A model generated the notes under the pieces. That model had not been told where the DNA came from. It saw only the letters and a program-made list of their open reading frames with translations, and ran no database searches. From JACADW01 sp963747985 (GTDB lineage Bacteria > Acidobacteriota > UBA6911), in the NCBI GenBank assembly GCA_963747985.1, contig CAVVHG010000006.1, positions 186,001 through 250,000 of the forward strand: a DNA stretch of 64,000 bases. The letters are read 5' to 3'. Shown here piece after piece: positions 17,366 to 26,308 of the stretch (position 1 is its first letter; each line of letters starts with the position of its first letter). The position numbers and the translations under genes are program-made.

Positions 17366-18372
17366 CGATACTTCGCGGCCATCTCGGCAAGCGTCATCGG
17401 TGCATAGTCACCCGCATGGCCTGCCTGGCCGAACTGCGTCATGCGCTCCGCCACTACCTTCTTCATCGCTTCGCGCGCGGGCTTCAGGTAACTGCGCGGA
17501 TCGAATTCCTCCGGCTTTTCGGCGAAGACCTTGCGGATAGCGCCCGTGATTGCCAGGCGATTGTCGGTGTCGACGTTGACCTTTCGAACCCCGTTCTTGA
17601 TCCCGAGCTGGATTTCCTCGACGGGCACGCCCCAGGTCGGCTTCAGCTTCCCGCCGTACTGGTTGATGATGTCCTGAAGCTCCTTCGGCACGCTGGACGA
17701 ACCGTGCATGACGAGATGCGTCTTGGGCAGTCGCTTGTGGATCTGGATGAGAACATCCATTTTCAGGATGTCGCCCGTGGGCTTGCGTGTGAACTTGTAG
17801 GCACCGTGACTGGTGCCGATGGCGATCGCGAGCGCGTCAACACCGGTCCGCTTCACGAATTCCTCCGCCTGTACCGGGTCGGTCACATGAGCCAGCGCAT
17901 CCACGCCTGCGCCATGCCCGTCCTCGATTCCGCCGAGCACGCCGATCTCACCCTCGACCGTCACACCTTTGGCATGAGCCATCTCGACCACTTTGCGGGT
18001 CGTCTCCATGTTGTAATCGAAGGTGGACGGGGTCTTGCCGTCGGGCATCAACGATCCGTCCATCATTACGCTCGTGAAGCCCATGTCGATCGCAGACTTG
18101 CAGGTTTCCGGGCTGTTGCCGTGGTCAAGGTGGAGTGCAACCGGGATCTCCGGATAGACCTCGCTCGCGGCCAGCATCAGGTGGTAAAGGAAGCGGTCCT
18201 GGGAATAACTGCGCGCGCCCCGGCTGGCCTGGATAATGACGGGCGATTTTGTCTCGCGCGCCGCCTCCATAATGGACTGGATCTGCTCCATGTTGTTTAC
18301 GTTGAAGGCGCCCACGCCGTAACCACCCTTGGCCGCCTCGTCCAGTAATTGTCGCATTGTAACTAGTGGCAT
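17362..18372 (-). CDS. fba: Class II fructose-1,6-bisphosphate aldolase
   Basis: 336 residues. It cleaves fructose-1,6-bisphosphate in glycolysis and catalyses the reverse in gluconeogenesis, in the cytoplasm. Zinc ligands and active-site motifs are visible: LHLDHGNS, VEGEIGVLGG, GTSHGAYKF, VMHGSSSVP and KVNVDTDNR. The length fits the CbbA/type B class II enzymes. AGGAG sits seven bases before the ATG. It is divergent from cysK across a 300-base region. Confidence 0.95.
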   Translation of the reverse strand: MPLVTMRQLLDEAAKGGYGVGAFNVNNMEQIQSIMEAARETKSPVIIQASRGARSYSQDRFLYHLMLAASEVYPEIPVALHLDHGNSPETCKSAIDMGFTSVMMDGSLMPDGKTPSTFDYNMETTRKVVEMAHAKGVTVEGEIGVLGGIEDGHGAGVDALAHVTDPVQAEEFVKRTGVDALAIAIGTSHGAYKFTRKPTGDILKMDVLIQIHKRLPKTHLVMHGSSSVPKELQDIINQYGGKLKPTWGVPVEEIQLGIKNGVRKVNVDTDNRLAITGAIRKVFAEKPEEFDPRSYLKPAREAMKKVVAERMTQFGQAGHAGDYAPMTLAEMAAKYR

Positions 18373-18486
18373 CTATTTCTCCTGTTTACATGAGTGACGA
18401 CAGACATGCTCCTGAAAATTGCCCGCGGAATAATAACATCCCCCGCGCCGCTTTTCAGGTAATCCGGCGTGCATCCGGGCACATAT

Positions 18487-18515
18487 TTGACAGAGGGGCG
18501 CTTACCCGATATAAG
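18487..18515 (+). promoter_or_regulatory. Sigma-70 promoter for cysK with long leader
   Basis: A perfect TTGACA (18487-18492), a 17-base spacer and TATAAG (18510-18515) form a strong housekeeping promoter. Transcription would begin near 18522, giving a leader of about 150 bases before the cysK ATG. The leader contains G/C-rich hairpins such as GCCCCGTGGGGGGGC near 18526. Confidence 0.75.
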
Positions 18516-18672
18516 TTTGTTGAACGCCCCGTGGGGGGGCGGCTCGGGTTGGGATCTCCAGGAGTCAATGTGGTTTTCGGGCGCGGCAGTGAACGCCGGC
18601 CCGAGGGCAGGGTCTTCGCATCAGGCGAGGAGTGCCTGCCTGGTCCGTCTCGAAAGTGAGGATAGAAGACAA

Positions 18673-19605
18673 ATGAGAATCGCTGAGAATGTTGCCGGGT
18701 TGGTGGGTGGAACTCCCCTGGTTCGCCTGAACCGTCTTACCCAGGGAGCATCGGCGACGGTTGTGGCCAAATTGGAGTACTACAACCCCGCCAAGAGCGT
18801 CAAAGACCGCATCGGCCTGTCGATGGTCGAAGCGGCCGAGCGTGCGGGCCGCATCAAGCCGGACACGATCCTGGTGGAGCCGACCAGCGGCAATACGGGA
18901 ATCGCGCTGGCTCTCATCGCGGCGGCGCGCGGATACAAGCTGAAGTTGACGATGCCGGAAACGATGAGCCGTGAGCGGAGGATGCTTCTGCGGGCCTACG
19001 GTGCCGAATTGATCCTGACGCCGGGGAGCGAGGGGATCCGCGGATCCATTCGCAAAGCGGAGGAGTTGGTAGCAGGCGACTCCCGCCACCTCATGCTCAA
19101 CCAGTTCGAGAACCCGGCAAACCCGGAGGTTCATCGACGCACGACCGCCGAGGAGATATGGCGCGACACGGACGGGCAGGCTGACATTCTCGTTTCGGGT
19201 GTCGGGACCGGCGGGACGATTACCGGCGTAGGTGAGTTGATCAAATCCCGCAAGAGCTCGTTCAAGTGCGTCGCCGTAGAGCCCGCGACGTCGGCGGTGC
19301 TCTCCGGCGGAAAGCCGGGACCGCACATCATCCAGGGGCTTGGAGCCGGGTTTGTGCCCGGAGTCCTGAATGTGAAGATCATTGACGAAGTCATCCCGGT
19401 GCAGGGAGACGATGCCCTCGATACCGCACGCCGCATGGCTCGGGAGGAAGGTCTCCTGGTGGGCATTTCGTCAGGAGCGGCGACCTGGGCCGCGTTGCAG
19501 GTGGCCCGGCGCGACGAAAACAAGGATAAGCTCATAGTTGTGGTCATCCCTTCGTTCGGAGAGCGTTACCTGAGCACGGCGCTCTATCAGCATCTGGCAG
19601 ACTGA
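18673..19605 (+). CDS. cysK: Cysteine synthase A
   Basis: 310 residues, PLP-dependent O-acetylserine sulfhydrylase that forms cysteine from O-acetylserine and sulfide. Motifs: GGTPLVRLNRL, the PLP lysine in NPAKSVKDRIG, SGNTGIAL for substrate binding, GTGGTITG for the phosphate cup, and GISSGAA near the end. The frame is open upstream to 18469, but family alignment begins at MRIAENV, and GAGGATAG lies before the ATG at 18673. The strong upstream promoter and long leader suggest regulated expression. Confidence 0.94.
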   Translation: MRIAENVAGLVGGTPLVRLNRLTQGASATVVAKLEYYNPAKSVKDRIGLSMVEAAERAGRIKPDTILVEPTSGNTGIALALIAAARGYKLKLTMPETMSRERRMLLRAYGAELILTPGSEGIRGSIRKAEELVAGDSRHLMLNQFENPANPEVHRRTTAEEIWRDTDGQADILVSGVGTGGTITGVGELIKSRKSSFKCVAVEPATSAVLSGGKPGPHIIQGLGAGFVPGVLNVKIIDEVIPVQGDDALDTARRMAREEGLLVGISSGAATWAALQVARRDENKDKLIVVVIPSFGERYLSTALYQHLAD

Positions 19606-19983
19606 GGCAATCGGAATTCGACAGCCCTGCGTCGGCAGTGCGGGTCCGCGCCGCCGGCGCGGACGCCGCACTCTCCGGCGATGCCGGCGCACCTCAATTC
19701 GGCCGTTGCTTGCTGAGCTGACTCCGCAGCGCGCCCGCTCGTCTCGCAGTGGACGGACGACTCCAACTCTGAGATCATTGCCGGGGCAAAACGGGTATGC
19801 TGGAGCATCCTCCCGCAGATCGGCAATGAAGTTCCCCCTCTGCGAACGGCTGGCTTTCGCTTGCTCCCCGTGACCCAGCGCCCCGGTCGGAACGCCCGAC
19901 CGAACATCCGAAATAGCGAAGCGTCGGCATTCCGAGTCGTAGTAGACTGTTGCGTTTGAGCGCTATTCACACAAGGAGAAATC
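19606..19983. other. Intergenic region with hairpin, no gene seen
   Basis: A near-perfect hairpin GTCCGCGCC-GCC-GGCGCGGAC (19644-19664) follows cysK and could end its transcription, although no T-run follows. A similar GTCCGCGC/GCGCGGAC palindrome occurs near 39190-39212. The rest holds nothing I can read as a gene and presumably contains the eno promoter. Confidence 0.5.
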
Positions 19984-21264
19984 ATGCACCCAAAGATCGA
20001 TTCGATACGTGCTCTGGAAATCATCGATTCGCGCGGCAATCCCACCGTGCGTGTTTCAGTAACTCTCTGTAACGGATTCCGCGCTTCCGCGTCGGTTCCC
20101 TCCGGCGCCTCCACGGGCGAGAACGAGGCGGTCGAGTTGCGCGACGGCGACAAGAGCCGCTACGACGGTAAAGGCGTCCTGAAGGCGGTCGCCAATGTGA
20201 ATGAGAAGATCGCGCCGAAGATAGCGGGCATGGACCCCCGGCGTCAGTCGGAGATCGATCGGCTGATGATTGAACTGGACGGTACGCCCAACAAGGCGAA
20301 GCTTGGTGCCAATGCCATCCTCGGTGTTTCGATGGCCGTGGCACGGGTTGCCTCCCGTTGGTGCAACCTCCCGCTCTATGCTTACCTGGGCGGACCGGGT
20401 GCCCGGCGCCTCCCGATGCCGATGATGAACATCCTGAACGGCGGCAAACATGCCGACAACAGCGTTGACTTCCAGGAGTTCATGGTCATGCCAGTCGGGA
20501 TGCCGACTTTTGCCGAGGCGATGCGTGCCTGCGCCGAGGTGTTTCACTCGCTCAGGAAGATCCTCAAGTCAAAGAATTACGCGACCGGCGTGGGAGACGA
20601 AGGCGGTTTCGCGCCCAATCTGGGCAGTAACGATGAAGCATGCGAAGTGATCGTGCAGGCGATTGAGGCCGCCCGCTACAAGCCGGGGAAACAGGTCGCT
20701 ATCGCACTGGATCCGGCAGCCAGCTCGTTTTTTGGCAAGGGAGCCTACGATCTGGCCAAGTCCGGGCAGGGAAAGAAGAGCACCGACGAAATGATCGCCC
20801 TGTGGGGCGCCTGGATTCAGAAATACCCGATTGTTTCCATCGAGGACGGCCTGGATGAGAACGACTGGGACGGGTTCCAAAAGATGACCGCGAAACTCGG
20901 CTCCAGGATCCAGATCGTGGGCGACGACCTGTTTGTTACCAACACCCGGTTCGTTACGCGCGGGATAGCCGAAAAGAGCGCGAACTCGGTCTTGATCAAA
21001 TTGAATCAGATCGGCAGCGTCACCGAAACCATCGAGACCATCGACATGTGCCGCAAGGCGGGCTGGGGATTCGTCATTTCCCACCGCTCGGGTGAAACCG
21101 AGGACACCTTCATGGCTGATTTCGCAGTCGCCATGGGAGGGGGCCAGATAAAGAGCGGGTCGGCGTGCCGCAGTGAGAGAATCGCGAAATACAACAGGCT
21201 GATTGAAATTGAATCCGAGCTTGGCACCGGAGCGGTTTTCGAAAACCCGTTCAAGCGGGGCTGA
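19984..21264 (+). CDS. eno: Enolase
   Basis: 426 residues. Converts 2-phosphoglycerate to phosphoenolpyruvate in glycolysis. Signature segments: SRGNPTVRV at the N-terminus, GASTGENEAVELRDGD, SIEDGLDENDWDG for Mg2+ binding, LIKLNQIGSVTET with the catalytic lysine, and SHRSGETEDT. Length is normal for bacterial enolase. AAGGAG precedes the ATG. It appears monocistronic; the next gene starts about 100 bases downstream with its own ribosome site. Confidence 0.97.
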   Translation: MHPKIDSIRALEIIDSRGNPTVRVSVTLCNGFRASASVPSGASTGENEAVELRDGDKSRYDGKGVLKAVANVNEKIAPKIAGMDPRRQSEIDRLMIELDGTPNKAKLGANAILGVSMAVARVASRWCNLPLYAYLGGPGARRLPMPMMNILNGGKHADNSVDFQEFMVMPVGMPTFAEAMRACAEVFHSLRKILKSKNYATGVGDEGGFAPNLGSNDEACEVIVQAIEAARYKPGKQVAIALDPAASSFFGKGAYDLAKSGQGKKSTDEMIALWGAWIQKYPIVSIEDGLDENDWDGFQKMTAKLGSRIQIVGDDLFVTNTRFVTRGIAEKSANSVLIKLNQIGSVTETIETIDMCRKAGWGFVISHRSGETEDTFMADFAVAMGGGQIKSGSACRSERIAKYNRLIEIESELGTGAVFENPFKRG

Positions 21265-21368
21265 TCGACCTTTCGAGTGCTGTCGCGCAGGGGGCCTCCG
21301 TTCCAGATGGAGACTCCCTGTGCCCGTCTCAGCTTCTGACGTGGTCGCAGGAGCGAGGAGGTGGTGTT

Positions 21369-22730
21369 ATGAAGACCAGGAACCGCAGGGAATTCCTGCA
21401 GGATTCAGCGGCGATCGGCGCTGCTGCAGGTCTTTCGGTCCTTCGCCCTGAAGGACTCGCGGCCCGGAGCGCAGAGTCGGCGGCCAGGGTCACCGGCAGC
21501 AACGATCGCATACGCGTCGGCCTGATCGGCTGCGGGGGAATGGGCCAGGCAGACTTGCGCGATTTTCTCAAGAATGGGAGCGTCCAGTGCGTCGCACTGT
21601 GCGACGTGGACGACAGCCAGACCGCGTCGACTCGCGCCTGGGTAACAAAGCAGGACGGGCAAAACCCGGATTTGATCACGCGGGACTTCCGCCTCGTGCT
21701 TGACCGCAAAGACATCGATGCCGTTATCGTCGGCACGCCGGATCATTGGCACGCCCTGCCCACGATTCTCGCCTGCCAGGCAGGCAAAGACGTCTACGTG
21801 GAGAAGCCGCTTTCCATAAGCATCGGTGAGGGCCGGGTCATGGTGGCTGCCGCGCGAAAGTACGACCGGGTTGTTCAGATGGGGACTCAGCAGCGCAGTG
21901 CTCCCCATTACGCGGAAGCGGTCGAATATGTCCGGAGCGGCAAGCTGGGGAAGATTCGCCTCGTACGCGCATGGGCTTACCAGGGCTGGATGGGGAATAT
22001 TCCCAAGGTCCCCGACAGTGATCCTCCTGCCGGGGCGGACTACGACATGTGGCTCGGCCCCGCCCCGGAGCGCCCTTTCAACAAGAACCGGTTCCATTTC
22101 AATTTCCGCTGGTACTGGGACTACTCAGGCGGGCTCATGACCGACTGGGGAGCACACATGATCGACATTGCCAACTGGGGGATGGGGGTCAAGGCGCCCA
22201 ACTGTGCAGCGTCCGTGGGCGGGAAGTTCGGTTTTCCTGAAGATGCGGAGGAGACGCCGGACACCCAGCAGGCGCTCTGGTCGTATCCTGGTTTCACGAT
22301 GCTCTGGGAGCACGCCACTGCCATCGATCGCGGGCCGGAGGCGCGCGACCACGGTGTCGAGTTCATTGGCAACAACGGCACCCTCGTCGTCGACAGAGGC
22401 GGCTGGGAGGTCGATCCCGAAGTCGTGAAAGTCGATGGCAAGTCTCAATACAAGCTGCCCGCGTTCCCGCGGCAGAACGTGGTCAACGACCAGTCTCACG
22501 TGGCGCACGTGAACAACTTCCTGGACTGCATGCGTTCCCGCCAGTTGCCGCGGTCCGACGTCGAGGTCGGGCACTACTCCATGATTGCCTGCCACCTGGG
22601 GAACATCGCGTTTCGATTGGGACGGCAGATCTGCTGGGATTCGGACGGCGAGACGATAGTGAACGATCCCGCGGCGGCTGTATACGTGACGCGTGCCTAT
22701 CGCGCGCCGTGGAAGCTCCCGGCGGTTTAG
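21369..22730 (+). CDS. Gfo/Idh/MocA oxidoreductase with Tat leader
   Basis: 453 residues. The N-terminus NRREFLQDSAAIGAAAG is a twin-arginine export signal. A Rossmann fold follows (VGLIGCGGMGQADLR, about residue 49), then the EKPLS motif near residue 145 typical of the family. WDYSGGLMTDWGAHMID belongs to the substrate-binding domain. Exported members are common in sugar-degrading bacteria and probably oxidise glycosides with a tightly held NAD(P). The protein is a close paralogue of 57007-58368 (same EKPL, MWLGP and TDWG blocks). GGAGGTGG precedes the start. A hairpin follows at 22740-22770. Confidence 0.88.
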   Translation: MKTRNRREFLQDSAAIGAAAGLSVLRPEGLAARSAESAARVTGSNDRIRVGLIGCGGMGQADLRDFLKNGSVQCVALCDVDDSQTASTRAWVTKQDGQNPDLITRDFRLVLDRKDIDAVIVGTPDHWHALPTILACQAGKDVYVEKPLSISIGEGRVMVAAARKYDRVVQMGTQQRSAPHYAEAVEYVRSGKLGKIRLVRAWAYQGWMGNIPKVPDSDPPAGADYDMWLGPAPERPFNKNRFHFNFRWYWDYSGGLMTDWGAHMIDIANWGMGVKAPNCAASVGGKFGFPEDAEETPDTQQALWSYPGFTMLWEHATAIDRGPEARDHGVEFIGNNGTLVVDRGGWEVDPEVVKVDGKSQYKLPAFPRQNVVNDQSHVAHVNNFLDCMRSRQLPRSDVEVGHYSMIACHLGNIAFRLGRQICWDSDGETIVNDPAAAVYVTRAYRAPWKLPAV

Positions 22731-22739
22731 TGGCGGTCA

Positions 22740-22770
22740 AGCAGGCCCGCTCTGACCGAGCGGACCTGCT
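22740..22770. terminator. Bidirectional hairpin between convergent genes
   Basis: Arms of 13 bases (22740-22752 and 22758-22770, one mismatch) with a five-base loop lie exactly between the stop of the Gfo/Idh gene and the stop of the minus-strand gene at 22770. No clear T-run is present, so termination efficiency is uncertain. Confidence 0.55.
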
Positions 22771-23381
22771 CAACTCACCCGCTGTGGCTTCTCGTTCGGG
22801 GCCTGCGGGAGGAGCCGATCACGATCGAACGGCGGAGCCTCGTGAGGGGGAACCGGATCCCCCGGGAATTCCTCCGCCCAGCTCTGGCGCGCCTCTTCGT
22901 CGGCATAGTATTTCAGGTAGAGCTGAATGTCCTCTTCGCTGCCGCTGCCGATGATATCGATGTGTTCCGCATAGCTCTGATTGTGCGGCAACAACACCGT
23001 CGGTTCCCTCAAAAGCTCAGACCACAACCGGCTGTACAGTTCACGATCGTTGAGATGGTCGGTGTTATGCAGGTAGGATCCCAGCAGGGACATGCACCGG
23101 ATGATTTCCCACAGCTTGTTGTTCAGGTGCACATCGTCCATCTCGTCCGGCGCCGGCAACCGCAGCCCCATCTTGGCCAGTTCGTCGAACAAGGCGACAG
23201 GTTCGGCCTCCTCGAAAGCCACCACCGATTCGAGAAAGCGTTCACGGATTTCCTCAGGGCAATCCTCCGAGAAGCCCATCGACACAGGACTGCCGGCAAT
23301 GCGCTGCAGTCTCTCCTGCAGTTCCCGGATGTGACGCTGGCGCTCTTCACTCGTTCGCTCCCTGGAATCTGCTTTGGGCAT
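22770..23381 (-). CDS. Conserved hypothetical acidic protein
   Basis: 203 residues from the ATG at 23381, chosen for its GAGGGG site and start MPKADSRE; upstream open frame looks non-coding. Residues 1-40 are charged and probably helical (SEERQRHIRELQERLQRI). The remainder is acidic, with no signal peptide, helix-spanning segment or recognisable catalytic motif. Segments such as DDVHLNNKLWEIIRCMSLLG and LHNTDHLNDRELY recall uncharacterised bacterial families. I do not recognise it. It is convergent with the oxidoreductase gene and appears monocistronic. Confidence 0.6.
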   Translation of the reverse strand: MPKADSRERTSEERQRHIRELQERLQRIAGSPVSMGFSEDCPEEIRERFLESVVAFEEAEPVALFDELAKMGLRLPAPDEMDDVHLNNKLWEIIRCMSLLGSYLHNTDHLNDRELYSRLWSELLREPTVLLPHNQSYAEHIDIIGSGSEEDIQLYLKYYADEEARQSWAEEFPGDPVPPHEAPPFDRDRLLPQAPNEKPQRVS

Positions 23382-23607
23382 TTTGGCCCCTCCGTCAGAT
23401 GGTTTGTTTTGGTCGATACCCCATACGCGCGTCGGCCTGGGGCGGATCACATCATCTACTAACCGGTCCTCCTCCTGTTTGATCCAAGAAAATCCCGCAC
23501 ACCGCACAAAGTCCAGGGTATTTCGCTTGTGACCGGCGAGGCTTGTGTGCTACTGAATCACGTGCGTCCGTCCATGATCGGTGGGAGCGGATGCCGGAGG
23601 TGTCGTC

Positions 23608-24573
23608 ATGAAACTGGGCGTTCTTACTGTTCTCTTCGGCGGGCTTCCCCTGGAGGCGGCCCTGGACAAGGTCAAAGCCGCCGGACTCGACGCGGTCGAA
23701 ATCGGAGCAGGCGGGTACCCGGGCACGGCGCACTGCAATCCCGACGAGCTGCTGGGCGATGCCGGCAAGCTGGAAGCTTTCAAGGCGGCCATCGAGAGCC
23801 GCGGTCTTTTCATCAGCGCCCTCAGCTGCCACGGGAATCCCGTGCACCCGAACCCGGCGACTGCTGCGGGGTACATACGGGCATTCAGGAGCGCGGTACG
23901 GCTCGCTGAAAAGCTCGGGATCACGCGCGTGATAGGGTTTTCAGGCTGCCCGGGCGACTCGGACGGATCCGCGCACCCCAACTGGGTGACCTGTCCCTGG
24001 CCCGACGATTTCCTCAAGGTCCTTGATTACCAATGGAACAGGAAGCTGATTCCGTGCTGGAAAGAGGAAGTTGCGTTCGCCCGGGACCACGGCGTCGACA
24101 AGATCTGCCTGGAGATGCACCCGGGCTTCTGTGTCTACAGCCCTGAGACTCTCCTCAAATTGCGGGATGCGGTGGGGGACTCGATCGGCGCGAACTTCGA
24201 TCCCAGCCATCTCTTCTGGCAGGGTATCGATCCGGCGGCAGCCATCAAGGCCCTGAGGGGAGCCATATTTCACTTTCATGCCAAGGACACGCGCGTCGAC
24301 CAGGCCAACACTCGGGTCAACGGGGTCCTCGACACGAAACACTATGGCGACGAGCTGAACCGTTCATGGATCTTCCGGACGGTTGGATACGGCCACAGCT
24401 ACGACACATGGAAAGACATCATCAGTGCGTTGCGCATGGTGGGGTACGACTACGTGTTGAGCATTGAGCATGAGGACAGCCTGCTGTCCGTCGAGGAAGG
24501 GTTCTGCAAAGCCGTCGCTTTCCTCAAGCAGGTGATCGCATCCGAGCCGAAAGGGGCGATGTGGTGGGCGTAG
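23608..24573 (+). CDS. Sugar phosphate isomerase/epimerase (AP endonuclease 2-like TIM barrel)
   Basis: 321 residues from the ATG at 23608, which has GGAGGTG seven bases upstream; the GTG at 23581 is less likely. The TIM-barrel family includes xylose isomerase-like epimerases, and metal ligands are visible in LEMHPGF, GANFDPSHLFWQG, FHFHAKDT and LSIEHED. It probably interconverts or epimerises a sugar in the cytoplasm. It belongs to the same broad family as 40268-41137, which is coupled to a Gfo/Idh gene; such pairs often serve catabolism of unusual sugars or inositols. Confidence 0.82.
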   Translation: MKLGVLTVLFGGLPLEAALDKVKAAGLDAVEIGAGGYPGTAHCNPDELLGDAGKLEAFKAAIESRGLFISALSCHGNPVHPNPATAAGYIRAFRSAVRLAEKLGITRVIGFSGCPGDSDGSAHPNWVTCPWPDDFLKVLDYQWNRKLIPCWKEEVAFARDHGVDKICLEMHPGFCVYSPETLLKLRDAVGDSIGANFDPSHLFWQGIDPAAAIKALRGAIFHFHAKDTRVDQANTRVNGVLDTKHYGDELNRSWIFRTVGYGHSYDTWKDIISALRMVGYDYVLSIEHEDSLLSVEEGFCKAVAFLKQVIASEPKGAMWWA

Positions 24574-24582
24574 GCCGCTTTC

Positions 24583-26010
24583 TCAGGGCATTTCGAATGC
24601 GACGAACATGAGCTGGCCCTGACGCTGTACTTGTACCACGACCGGATCGCCGGAATTGAGTTTTGCGATGGACGATTTCAGATCGGCGACGTCCCGGACG
24701 GGCTGGCCGTTGAGCTCGCAGATGAGGTCTCCCGTGGTGAAGTCCGTGATGGCGCCCGGGCCCGCGACCCGGGCTGCCACTACGGCGCCGGCCGGCTTGC
24801 GCAGAGTCGGGAGCATGTCGGTGAAGTTGTCATCCACCGGGAGCACGAAGATGCCCCATTCGCGAATCAGGTTCTTCTCCTGACTGACAAATTCCAGAAA
24901 ACGGTTGGGATCGTCCGTCCTCTTGATGAGCTTCACGGGGATTGCGATCTTCTGGTCGCCCCTGAGAACCTCGAAGTTTACCCGTTCGTCGACTGCGTGT
25001 TGATAGAGGGTAGCGCTGAACTCACGGACGTTTTCGATCGGCTTTCCGCCGATCTTCAGTATGACGTCCCCGATCTGCAGGCCGGCCTTCGCAGCCGGCC
25101 CGCCCGGCACGACATCCGACAACATCACGCCCCAGTCCTGCCGCAAGTGCAGCCCCGCCGCCAGCGTGGAATTCACCGCCTGGAGCTGGACCCCGAGATA
25201 AACGCGATGGACGTGCCCGTCATTCCTGAGCTGTTCGTAGACGTTTTTCACAATGTTGCTGGGGGCGGCGAACCCGATGCCTTCGTTTCCGCCGGACTGC
25301 GAAAGGATGAATGTGTTGATGCCGATCAGCTTCCCCTGGGCGTCTACCAACGGGCCGCCGCTGTTTCCGGGATTGATCGGGGCATCCGTCTGTATGTAAA
25401 CCATGGGTTCGTCGGGATCCAATTGTCGCGTCGGCGAACTGACCACGCCGAGGGTGACCGAATTGTCCAGGCCGAGGGGGCTGCCGAAGGCGAGGGCCAG
25501 CTGACCCTGCCTGACCAGGTCCGAGTCTCCGAACTCCAGGGTGGGCAGGTTGTTTTCATCGATCTTCACGAGCGCGAGGTCTGTCTCCGAGTCGGCGCCG
25601 ATCACCTTGGCGGGCACAATCCTGCTGCGAGTCGAATGGCCGGGAGCTCCAGTCCTGTCGGCGGAGGATGGGGCGGTGAGCACTACGCGAATCCTGCTCG
25701 CACCCTCCAACACGTGTGCATTCGTGATGATATAGCCATCGCGATCGAGGATCACTCCCGAACCTGTACCTTTTTGTGATGTCAGTGCGCCTGAACTGCT
25801 CCCTTCAACCGGGCCAAAACCCGCAGTCATTATTCGAACGACGGCGGGGCTGATTTTGGCAGCCAAACCCTGGAAAGAGTCGCTGAGCCTGGTGAGGTAG
25901 GCCCCTTCCTGCGTGGAAGGATTCACCTGTCCATGGGCTGAGGGCAACACGGAGGAAGCAAGACAACCCGACAATAGTGCGCACAGGATGACGTATCGAT
26001 TTCTGATCAT
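24583..26010 (-). CDS. HtrA/DegP-like periplasmic serine protease
   Basis: 475 residues. A short hydrophobic leader contains LLSGC, so it may be a lipoprotein. The trypsin-like domain has His99 (TNAHV), Asp144 (ETDLALVKI) and Ser217 (NPGNSGGPL). PDZ-type regions follow: a clear one around residues 290-350 (GPAAKAGLQIGDVILKI) and a more divergent one at the C-terminus (FTTGDLICELNG). The likely role is quality control of envelope proteins. A GATAAT hexamer ends six bases before the ATG on its strand, so the transcript could be leaderless. It converges with the isomerase gene. Confidence 0.9.
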   Translation of the reverse strand: MIRNRYVILCALLSGCLASSVLPSAHGQVNPSTQEGAYLTRLSDSFQGLAAKISPAVVRIMTAGFGPVEGSSSGALTSQKGTGSGVILDRDGYIITNAHVLEGASRIRVVLTAPSSADRTGAPGHSTRSRIVPAKVIGADSETDLALVKIDENNLPTLEFGDSDLVRQGQLALAFGSPLGLDNSVTLGVVSSPTRQLDPDEPMVYIQTDAPINPGNSGGPLVDAQGKLIGINTFILSQSGGNEGIGFAAPSNIVKNVYEQLRNDGHVHRVYLGVQLQAVNSTLAAGLHLRQDWGVMLSDVVPGGPAAKAGLQIGDVILKIGGKPIENVREFSATLYQHAVDERVNFEVLRGDQKIAIPVKLIKRTDDPNRFLEFVSQEKNLIREWGIFVLPVDDNFTDMLPTLRKPAGAVVAARVAGPGAITDFTTGDLICELNGQPVRDVADLKSSIAKLNSGDPVVVQVQRQGQLMFVAFEMP

Positions 26011-26308
26011 CCCACTATTATCTACCCTCCCTCATACCATTGGCAATTGGAGCCGGCCCTCCTCCTGCGATTCAGACAGCGGGGATTGAAGTGACGTCGT
26101 CTCGTCAGGTGATCGCTGCCCAACCCTTTCAGGGTTGGGCCTTGCGGCAGATCCGATCCTCCCTGGGGTTTGCACCCCGGGCTGCTTCAGAAGCTGATCC
26201 TGAGACCGAACTGCAGGGCCCGGAGATCTCAAGCGGAGGTGATGCTGCCGAACGCCGGAGTCCCCGGTGGCTATGCACGCGTGACGCTGTCATCCGCAAT
26301 CAGGCTGA
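26011..26308. repeat. Hairpin-rich intergenic repeat
   Basis: Contains GCCCAACCCTTTCAGGGTTGGGC (about 26117-26139, quoted in two halves around TTTC) and CCTGGGGTTTGCACCCCGGG (about 26161-26180). These resemble the hairpin-with-TTTCA and hairpin-with-CCCCGGG modules at 5854 and 60431, but the order and remaining sequence differ. No gene is seen. Confidence 0.45.
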
